NCBI GenBank assembly: GCA_023953905.1
Contig: JAMLJA010000009.1
Span: 102,859 to 166,858 of the forward strand
Length of the DNA stretch: 64,000 nt
Direction: 5' to 3'
DNA from: Rhizobiaceae bacterium
GTDB lineage: Bacteria > Pseudomonadota > Alphaproteobacteria > Rhizobiales > Rhizobiaceae
Below are positions 57,483-64,000 of the stretch, piece by piece; within the stretch, counting starts at the first letter, position 1; every line of letters begins with the position of its first letter. The position numbers were made by a program, and so were the translations under genes. Under the pieces are notes generated by a model. That model was not told the origin of the DNA, did not search any database, and saw only the letters and a program-made list of their open reading frames with translations.

Positions 57483-59351
57483 TTACCCCTTCCCAATTGC
57501 CGCAGCCTTGTCCTTGTCGAACCACCAGAGCGTTTCGGTCGCGAACCCGTAATCGGGCTTTGGCTCCTTGAAGCCGAACATGTCCCAAAAGGCCACGCGA
57601 TGATTCGCCGAATACCAACTTGGAATCCAGTCCAGCCGCGCGCGCAAGACCCTGTCCAGCGCGTTGACGACCGTGGTGAGCTCTTCGCGGTTCCGAGCGC
57701 CTGCAATCGCGTCGACCAGCGCATCTACCGCGGGGTCGGTCGTTCCCGTCAGATTGCGCGATCCTGGAAGGTTGGCGGATTTCGAGTGGAAGATCCCGTC
57801 CATGCCTTCGCGCGTAGGTGTGGGGTTGAACAACAGCGCCATGCCGATCATGTCGAAATCGAAACTCACCTGCCGCGCCTGATGTTGCGCCGAATCGACC
57901 ATGCGCAGTGAAGCATCGATCCCTATTGCCTTCAAATTCTCGACCCAGGGCGAATAGATTCTGACAAAACCCTCGTCATCTACCAGGATCTCGACCTGAA
58001 ACACCTCTCCATTGCCGTTTCGCAGCGCACGCCCATCCGGCTTCCAACCCGCTTCGGTCATCAATCTGCGCGCTTCGCCGAGCAGTTTTCGGTCCCGCCC
58101 GCTGCCATCCGAGGCAGGCAGAGTGTAGGCCTTGCCAAATACCTCCGGCGGAAGCTTGTCGCGCAACGGCTCGAGCAATTCGAGCTCGGCGGGCGAGGGC
58201 GTCCCCGTCGCCTTCATTTCAGAACGTTCAAAAGCGGACTGTGAGCGCGCGTAAAGTCCGTAGAACAGCGACTTGTTCGTCCATTCGAAATCGAAGCACA
58301 GCGCAATCGCACGTCTCACGCGCACATCGCGGAAGCGCTCGCGCCTGAGATTGACGGCGATCGCCTGCATGGCGGGGCGCTTTTCTGACGGAAACTCCCG
58401 CTTCACGACCTTGCCGTCATTGAGCGCGGGGAAATCATAGCCCGTCGCCCAGATGCGCGACGTCGCTTCTTCTCTGAAAAGCACTTCGCCCTTCTTGAAC
58501 GCCTCGAAGGCGGCCTGTCGGTCGCCATAGAACTCGATCCGCAGCCGGTCGAAATTGTACATGCCCCGATTGACCGGCAAATCACGGCCCCAATACTCGC
58601 CGAAACGCTCATATTCGATGGTCCGGCCTGGGCTGATTCGCCCGACCTTGTACGGGCCGGAGGCGAGAGGCTGTTCCAGCCTGGAACTGTCAAAAGGCAC
58701 CTTCTCGAAATAGGCTTTGGACAGGATCGGGAAGGTCGCCGCGTTGAGGATCGTGCGGTCTGATTGCTTGCCTGAAAACGTCAGCCGCAGCGTGTGATCG
58801 TCGACCGCGACCGCCTCGCTCAATTCCGTGAGCGCAAGCTGCAGGTCCGGATAGCCCTTCTCCTTGAACAGAAGATAGCTGAACGCCGCATCGTGGGCCG
58901 TCAGTTGCGAACCGTCATGGAAGCGCGCTTCAGGACGAAGCGCGAATTCGAAACTGTTGCGATCCTCAGAGATTGTTACCGCTTTCGCAACCAGCCCATA
59001 GATGGAGTCAGGCTCGTCCAGCGCGCTGACCATGAGGGAGTCGAAGCAGATTTCCATTCGCGGCGGCGCATCGCCTTTTGCCACGAAAGTGTTGAGCGTG
59101 TTGAAGGTGTAGGGATTCTGGTTGAACAGCCATTGCGACGGTCCGTAATTGAACGTCCCGCCTTTTGGTGCCTCCACATTCACATAGTCGAAATGCGCGA
59201 AATCGACCGGATATTTGAGGTCGCCAAATGCCGACAGGCCATGCAGAGGCATACCTGTCGGGCTGTCCGCGAAGGCTGGACCGGCAAACAACGGGGCAGT
59301 GGCAATCGCACCGGTGCCAACCAGAAAGTCGCGCCGCGAAAGCGCCGCCAT
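57483..59351 (-). CDS. Extracellular solute-binding protein (family 5), Tat-exported
   Basis: 622 residues. N-terminal twin-arginine signal (LSRRDFLVGTGAIATAPLFA). Family-5 features: NVEAPKGGTFNYGPSQW, LRPEARFHDGSQLTAHDAAF, LNGFKEP-type C-terminus. Delivers substrate (peptides or similar) to YejBEF. Next to a second, Sec-type paralog, it is one of two alternative binding proteins. Confidence 0.9.
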   Translation of the reverse strand: MAALSRRDFLVGTGAIATAPLFAGPAFADSPTGMPLHGLSAFGDLKYPVDFAHFDYVNVEAPKGGTFNYGPSQWLFNQNPYTFNTLNTFVAKGDAPPRMEICFDSLMVSALDEPDSIYGLVAKAVTISEDRNSFEFALRPEARFHDGSQLTAHDAAFSYLLFKEKGYPDLQLALTELSEAVAVDDHTLRLTFSGKQSDRTILNAATFPILSKAYFEKVPFDSSRLEQPLASGPYKVGRISPGRTIEYERFGEYWGRDLPVNRGMYNFDRLRIEFYGDRQAAFEAFKKGEVLFREEATSRIWATGYDFPALNDGKVVKREFPSEKRPAMQAIAVNLRRERFRDVRVRRAIALCFDFEWTNKSLFYGLYARSQSAFERSEMKATGTPSPAELELLEPLRDKLPPEVFGKAYTLPASDGSGRDRKLLGEARRLMTEAGWKPDGRALRNGNGEVFQVEILVDDEGFVRIYSPWVENLKAIGIDASLRMVDSAQHQARQVSFDFDMIGMALLFNPTPTREGMDGIFHSKSANLPGSRNLTGTTDPAVDALVDAIAGARNREELTTVVNALDRVLRARLDWIPSWYSANHRVAFWDMFGFKEPKPDYGFATETLWWFDKDKAAAIGKG

Positions 59352-61282
59352 CAGTTGACGCCCTTGTATTTAGCCGCGAGGGCGGCCTCTTTAGCGGGGT
59401 CAATCCACCAGGAATCGATGTCGGGGCCAACATAATCGGGTTGCTTGTCAGGAATGCCGAACTTGTTCCAGTAGGCCAGCCACACAACCGAGCGATGATA
59501 CTGGGGCACTGCGTAGAAGTTCCAGAGCAGCACGCGGTCCAGTGCATTCGTCGCGGCGACCAGATCCTCGCGATCCTGCGCGTATATCACCCGGTCGATC
59601 AGCGCATCGATGACCGGGTCCTTGATGCCCGAAAGATTGCGCGAACCCGGCGCATCCGCCGCCCGGGTCGACCAGAAATCGCGCTGCTCGTTGCCGGGCG
59701 AATCCGATTGCGGCAGCACGCTCGTCACCATGTCGAAATCGAAATTGTTGACGCGGTTCACATATTGGCTCGGGTCCACAATGCGCAGCGTTGCCGTGAT
59801 GCCGATCTTCTTGAGCTGGTTGATATAGGGGTTGGAGATGATCTCGTCGGTATCGTTATTGCCGAGAATTTCGATCGTGAAGGGTTCGCCGGTCTTCTCA
59901 TTCGTCATCTTGCCGTTCTTGATCTGCCAGCCGGCTTCCGCGAAGAGCTTCACCACCTCGCGCAATATGGTCCGCTCAGGCTGCGGTGGGCTCGCAGGCG
60001 CGGGTTGATTCGCGGCGTCAGCACCAGCCGTCTTGGGCTGCTCATAGACCGGCAGCGTGTATTCGCTTGTGAAGACCTCCGGCGGCAACTGGTCCTTGTA
60101 CTGGTTCAGGATCTCCAGTTCCTTGCCTTCCGGCAGACCGTGCGAGGCCAGCTCGCTGCCTTCGAAATAGCTGTGGGTGCGCGTATTGAAGCCGTAGAAT
60201 ACGGTCCTGTTCATCGTTTCAAAATCGAACGCGTATGTCAGCGCCTGACGAACCTTGCGATCCTGGAAATGCGGCCGGCGCGTATTCATCACGAAGCCCT
60301 GAAATGAGGCACGGGAGGTTGCCGGAAAGACCTTCTTGATGACGTCACCGGCTTCAAAAGCCGGAAAATTGTAATAGGTGGCCCAGCGCCGCGAACTCAT
60401 CTCGACCTGAATATCCTCCAGCCCGCCCTTGGTGAATGCTTGCCAGGATGCATTGTCGTCCTGGATATAGACGTATTTTCGCTTGTCGAAGTTTTCCCGG
60501 CCGATCTTTACCGGAAGCTTTGCCCCCCAGTAGTCGGGCACGCGCTCCCAGACGATCTCCTGGCCGGGCTTGAAGCTGGAAATCTTGTAGGCGGCCGAGC
60601 CGAGCGGTGGTTCCAGCGTGGGTTGGGTGATGTCACGCTTCTTGCCGTTGGCGTCTGTCCCCTCCCACCAATGTTTCGGCAGGATCGCCAGGTCGCCCAT
60701 GATCTTTGGAAGTTCGCGATTGCCCTTCTGATCGAAGCGGAATTCCACTTCGCGCTCTCCGACCGCCACCGCTTCCGTCACGTTCTCGTAGTAGCGATTG
60801 TACATCGGGCTGTTTGCCTTCAGCACATTGAACGACCAGATCACATCCTCGACCGTAATCGGCTGGCCGTCATGCCATTTGGCAGCGGGGTTCAGCCTGT
60901 AGGTCGCAGATGAATAATCGGGAGGGAACTTGTAGGCGTCAGCCACCAGGGCGTGGCTCACGCTGGGCTCGTCCACTGCCTGTTCCATCAACGTATCATA
61001 GAGCAGGCCGCCGCCAAACGCGCCGAATCCGGCAGCTGCGGTTCCCCTGACGATGTAGGGATTGAAGCTGTCGAACGTGCCGCCAGTCACGCTGTTGAGC
61101 GTGCCGCCCTTTGGCGCGTCGGGATTGACGTAGTCGTAGCGCTCGAAATTCTGTCCGTATTTGGACTCGCCCATTAGCGATGATGTCGACTGATATTCCT
61201 GCGCCGCGGCGTGTCCGGCAGAAAATGCCGCCGCCGCAAGAGCGATGATGATGTGACCCGTTGCCCTGAGTGAAACCGACAT
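59351..61282 (-). CDS. yejA: Extracellular solute-binding protein YejA-like (family 5), Sec-exported
   Basis: 643 residues from the start MSVSLRATGHII, chosen because AGGAG lies just upstream. Sec signal (IIIALAAAAFSAGHAAAQEY), then YDYVNPDAPKGGTLNSVTGG, LNPAAKWHDGQPITVEDVIW. First gene of the operon and probably the principal YejA. Its stop shares a base with the start of the second binding protein. Confidence 0.88.
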   Translation of the reverse strand: MSVSLRATGHIIIALAAAAFSAGHAAAQEYQSTSSLMGESKYGQNFERYDYVNPDAPKGGTLNSVTGGTFDSFNPYIVRGTAAAGFGAFGGGLLYDTLMEQAVDEPSVSHALVADAYKFPPDYSSATYRLNPAAKWHDGQPITVEDVIWSFNVLKANSPMYNRYYENVTEAVAVGEREVEFRFDQKGNRELPKIMGDLAILPKHWWEGTDANGKKRDITQPTLEPPLGSAAYKISSFKPGQEIVWERVPDYWGAKLPVKIGRENFDKRKYVYIQDDNASWQAFTKGGLEDIQVEMSSRRWATYYNFPAFEAGDVIKKVFPATSRASFQGFVMNTRRPHFQDRKVRQALTYAFDFETMNRTVFYGFNTRTHSYFEGSELASHGLPEGKELEILNQYKDQLPPEVFTSEYTLPVYEQPKTAGADAANQPAPASPPQPERTILREVVKLFAEAGWQIKNGKMTNEKTGEPFTIEILGNNDTDEIISNPYINQLKKIGITATLRIVDPSQYVNRVNNFDFDMVTSVLPQSDSPGNEQRDFWSTRAADAPGSRNLSGIKDPVIDALIDRVIYAQDREDLVAATNALDRVLLWNFYAVPQYHRSVVWLAYWNKFGIPDKQPDYVGPDIDSWWIDPAKEAALAAKYKGVN

Positions 61283-61400
61283 CCTGCTCCTCATGTCTGG
61301 CTGCGCAAGTCTCCAACCGCACCGTTCGCTCAGGGCAGCCAATACCGCTCACAATGGCTGGCTTCCTGACGCAACGCTGTAGCGTTCAAAGGTTCATAAC

Positions 61401-61428
61401 AAAAAAGCCGGGCAAAACCCGGCTTTTT
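61401..61428. terminator. Bidirectional intrinsic terminator
   Basis: AAAAAAGCCGGG-caaaa-CCCGGCTTTTT: six G-C pairs flanked by A- and T-tracts, so it works on both strands. It lies beyond the cytochrome gene's stop on the minus strand and before the yejA operon. Confidence 0.9.
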
Positions 61429-61453
61429 CGTGATTTGAGACATTACAATTTTG

Positions 61454-62152
61454 TCACTGAGCAGGCGCTGGCTCCGCTGGTGCAGCGGGAGTGGCCGCTT
61501 CGCCGGCAGGCGTCGACGCATTTTCAGCGGCGGGCGCTTCAGTAGCAGGGGCCGCACCGGCGGGTGCTTCACCGGCTGGTGCTTCAGCGGCAGGGGCTTC
61601 AGCAGCAGCCTCGGGAAGCGGTGCCGGATTGTCCGAAAGCGTACGCAGATAGGCAATCAGATCGGCGCGCTCGTCAGTCTTCTTGACGCCCGCAAAGCCC
61701 ATCGCCGTGCCCTTTACGAAGCCTTTGGGCGATGTCAGGAATTTGTCGAGATGTTCGTAATCCCATTTGACTGTTCCGCCCTGGGAAAATTCCTTCAGCG
61801 CCGCCGAATAGCCGAAGCCTTCGTGCGTGGCGATCGGACGATTGACGATATCCCAGAGATTCGGGCCAGTCTTGTTGGCGCCGCCCTTTTCTGTCGTGTG
61901 ACAGGCAACGCACTTCTTGTGCACAGCCTCACCCTTCTCGACGCTCGCGCTGGCGAGCAGCGGAAGAGCTGATTCGGGATCGGCGGGGCCGCTTGCAGCG
62001 GAGGCATCGCCTTCGGCCGCTTCGATCGCATAGCCGGGCTTTTCCGGTGCGGGAGCGGCGAAAATCGCATCCGATACGATCGCGATGGACATCACCACGA
62101 AGCACGTTGCGAGAAATCCGGCCAGATATTTATTAAGTTCAGACGAATCCAT
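61454..62152 (-). CDS. cycM: Membrane-anchored cytochrome c (CycM type)
   Basis: 232 residues from [13 protein letters not shown]-terminal anchor ([19 protein letters not shown]), haem site CVACH, axial Met region [10 protein letters not shown]. The C-terminal ~60 residues are an Ala/Pro/Glu repeat tail. It passes electrons to aa3-type oxidase in rhizobia. The first 23 residues of the longer frame lack the anchor start context. Confidence 0.88.
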   Translation of the reverse strand: MDSSELNKYLAGFLATCFVVMSIAIVSDAIFAAPAPEKPGYAIEAAEGDASAASGPADPESALPLLASASVEKGEAVHKKCVACHTTEKGGANKTGPNLWDIVNRPIATHEGFGYSAALKEFSQGGTVKWDYEHLDKFLTSPKGFVKGTAMGFAGVKKTDERADLIAYLRTLSDNPAPLPEAAAEAPAAEAPAGEAPAGAAPATEAPAAENASTPAGEAATPAAPAEPAPAQ

Positions 62153-62349
62153 GCGCCCCCAGGCTCCGTGATTCCGGCAAAGCCGGATAAATAGCGCCGC
62201 CCGATCGTACAGCCAAGGCATCCGTGGTCAAGGCGCGGCAAACCGCGCGGAAACTAGGTCTTTTGCCTGACGCTTGCAACACCTATAAGGACGCATTCCG
62301 TGAGACGTTTTGACACTCGTCGGGATGTTGATTTCGCCAGTCGGAAGCC

Positions 62350-63090
62350 ATGACGACGCTCATTCTGATTCCTGCCCGCATGGCGTCGACGCGCCTGCCC
62401 AACAAACCTCTCGCCGATATTTCCGGTGAGCCCATGATCGTGCATGTCGCACGGCGCGCTCGCGAAAGCGGCCTTGGCCGCGCGGTCGTGGCAACTGATT
62501 CTGTTGCGGTCGCCGAGGCGGTCGTGGCCCATGGCTTCGAGGCCATGATGACCGGATCACATCATCAATCGGGGTCCGATCGCATATTTGAGGCCCTTCA
62601 GGCCATCGACCCGCGCGGCGAGTTCGAAACGGTCGTCAATGTTCAGGGCGACCTGCCAACCATCGATCCCGCGCTGATCCGCGCTTCGGTTGAGCCGCTG
62701 TCGGATGCGTCCGTCGATATTGCAACGCTCGGTGTCGAGATCGTCCGCGAAGAGGAGAAGACGGCCCCCAGCGTCGTCAAGATCGTCGGTTCGCCGCTCT
62801 CGGCAACCCGTTTGAGGGCACTTTATTTTACGCGTGCGACGGCCCCCTGGGGCGATGGCCCGCTTTATCATCACATTGGACTTTATGCGTATCGGCGTTC
62901 GGCGCTGGAGCGATTCGTCTCGCTCGGGCCATCCACGCTCGAGCTGCGCGAGCGGCTGGAGCAGTTGCGTGCGCTCGAAGCCGGCATGCGCATCGACGTC
63001 GAGGTCGTCAAATCCATCCCCCTCGGCGTCGATACCGCCGAGGATCTCGAACGGGCGCGCAGTGCGCTCGGTGCCCAGGACCGCCCATGA
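62350..63090 (+). CDS. kdsB: 3-deoxy-manno-octulosonate cytidylyltransferase (KdsB)
   Basis: 246 residues. Signature [20 protein letters not shown] and [13 protein letters not shown], plus [18 protein letters not shown]. It activates Kdo as CMP-Kdo for lipopolysaccharide core synthesis. Divergent from cycM over a ~200-bp promoter region. Overlaps pheA by 4 bp. Confidence 0.95.
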   Translation: MTTLILIPARMASTRLPNKPLADISGEPMIVHVARRARESGLGRAVVATDSVAVAEAVVAHGFEAMMTGSHHQSGSDRIFEALQAIDPRGEFETVVNVQGDLPTIDPALIRASVEPLSDASVDIATLGVEIVREEEKTAPSVVKIVGSPLSATRLRALYFTRATAPWGDGPLYHHIGLYAYRRSALERFVSLGPSTLELRERLEQLRALEAGMRIDVEVVKSIPLGVDTAEDLERARSALGAQDRP

Positions 63091-63950
63091 CCTCCAAGAC
63101 AAACCGCATCTCCTTCCAGGGCGAGCCCGGCGCCAATTCGGATACTGCGTGCCGCAACATGTTCCCGAACATGGAGCCTTTGCCCTGTCCAACATTCGAG
63201 GATGCGTTCAACGCGGTGCAGTCGGGCAAGGCGGATCTCGCCATGATCCCCATCGAGAACACGATCGCGGGCCGTGTTGCCGACATTCATTATCTGCTGC
63301 CGGAATCGAAGCTGCACATCATCGGCGAATATTTCCTGCCGATTCATTTCCAGCTCATGGTTCTGCCGGGCGTGGCGCGTGAGGAGATCAAGTCGGTTCA
63401 CAGTCATATCCATGCGCTCGGCCAGTGCCGCAAATATATCCGCAAGAATGGTTGGAAGCCGGTGGTGGCCGGTGACACGGCCGGCGCCGCGAAGCTGGTC
63501 GCGGAAATTGGCGACCGCAGCATGGCGGCGCTCGCGCCGCGTCTGGCCGCCAGTCTCTACGGCCTCGACATCATGGAAGAAAATGTCGAGGACACCGACA
63601 CCAATGTCACCCGCTTTGTTGTGCTGACCAAGGACAAACGCTGGGTGGAGCGCCCATCGCCCGACACGGGGATGATGACGACATTCATTTTTCGCGTCCG
63701 CAACGTCCCTGCCGCGCTCTACAAGGCGATGGGCGGCTTCGCCACCAATGGCGTCAATATGACGAAGCTGGAGAGCTATCAGCTCGGCGCTTTCACAGCG
63801 ACGCTGTTTTATGCCGACATCGAGGGCCATCCCGACGACCACAATGTCCGGCTGGCGCTCGAAGAACTGGATTTCTTCTCGAAGGAAATGCGCATCGTCG
63901 GCGTCTATCCCCGCAGCAAGTCCCGCGAGACATGGAAGCTGGCGGACTAG
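63087..63950 (+). CDS. pheA: Prephenate dehydratase (PheA)
   Basis: 287 residues. Prephenate dehydratase domain: [53 protein letters not shown] with catalytic Thr-Arg-Phe. C-terminal ACT domain ([17 protein letters not shown]) for phenylalanine feedback. No chorismate mutase domain, as in many alphaproteobacteria. Confidence 0.95.
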   Translation: MTSKTNRISFQGEPGANSDTACRNMFPNMEPLPCPTFEDAFNAVQSGKADLAMIPIENTIAGRVADIHYLLPESKLHIIGEYFLPIHFQLMVLPGVAREEIKSVHSHIHALGQCRKYIRKNGWKPVVAGDTAGAAKLVAEIGDRSMAALAPRLAASLYGLDIMEENVEDTDTNVTRFVVLTKDKRWVERPSPDTGMMTTFIFRVRNVPAALYKAMGGFATNGVNMTKLESYQLGAFTATLFYADIEGHPDDHNVRLALEELDFFSKEMRIVGVYPRSKSRETWKLAD

Positions 63951-63955
63951 ATCGG

Positions 63956-63993
63956 TTCAGTGATTAACTGAATCGCCGGGGGATTCCCGGGCG
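63956..63993 (+). terminator. Hairpins after pheA
   Basis: TTCAGT-gatta-ACTGAA (63956-63972) and a G/C-rich stem in 63974-63993 (CGCC..GGG-att-CCC..GGCG) follow the pheA stop. No T-tract is within the window. Confidence 0.4.
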
Positions 63994-64000
63994 ATTCCCG

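Noticed and set aside
1..64000. CRISPR arrays or a diversity-generating retroelement
   Set aside because: No regularly spaced identical repeats and no reverse transcriptase were seen; the repeats found are coding or operator-like.

Overview
The window is the greater part of a temperate, probably podovirus-type prophage (about 1-49.7 kb) followed by ordinary chromosome (about 49.9-64 kb) of an alphaproteobacterium, most likely a Rhizobiales/Hyphomicrobiales member (Phyllobacteriaceae-like is a guess). The host call rests on high GC, the cycM / kdsB / pheA neighbourhood, a yejBEF peptide-type ABC transporter with two binding proteins, and a GapR-family (DUF2312) domain in the phage. The left prophage end lies outside the window; no integrase or att site is seen. 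Prophage layout: a leftward block (toxin-first toxin-antitoxin pair, LexA/CI-like repressor) diverges from a Cro-like gene at about 2.0 kb. A long rightward early operon follows (2.0-12.8 kb) with many ATGA/TGATG start-stop overlaps: an HNH nuclease, a GapR-like fusion, small proteins, a lipoprotein, a DUF4942/N6-adenine methyltransferase, a DUF1064 nuclease, a replication protein, and a protein ending in a DnaA domain IV helix-turn-helix. Two DnaA boxes lie just upstream of the replication gene, a candidate phage origin. At the early/late junction, a promoter-like sequence is followed by about 700 bases without a gene but full of long perfect stems (12841-13515). This is the strongest candidate here for an undescribed structured RNA. 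The late region (13.5-47.4 kb) holds terS, terL, portal, scaffold, an N4-gp56-family capsid protein, tail and ejection proteins, a transglycosylase, and a lysis cassette (GH24 endolysin, small membrane proteins, spanin-like pair, holin-like protein). It is heavily invaded by homing-type endonucleases. terL carries an intein exactly in its Walker A P-loop, and the intein's insert is an HNH gene on the opposite strand. The nuclease half of terL is a separate gene 3.9 kb downstream, behind six structural genes and a second HNH gene. That HNH gene begins with a copy of the nuclease-half N-terminus, and the copy differs at all seven codons of one stretch although the residues are the same. Three more endonucleases flank a GNAT gene, two of them behind matching stem-loop leaders. 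A P22 immI-like module (two divergent Arc/Mnt-like repressors plus an antirepressor) sits among the late genes, next to a leftward set of small secreted or membrane proteins. The right prophage edge (47.4-49.7 kb) has leftward small genes and a DUF2493/SLOG protein. The chromosome then carries a leucyl aminopeptidase, a MarR-like regulator, an NlpC/P60 hydrolase, ghrA, yejF-yejE-yejB with two solute-binding proteins, membrane cytochrome c (cycM), kdsB and pheA.
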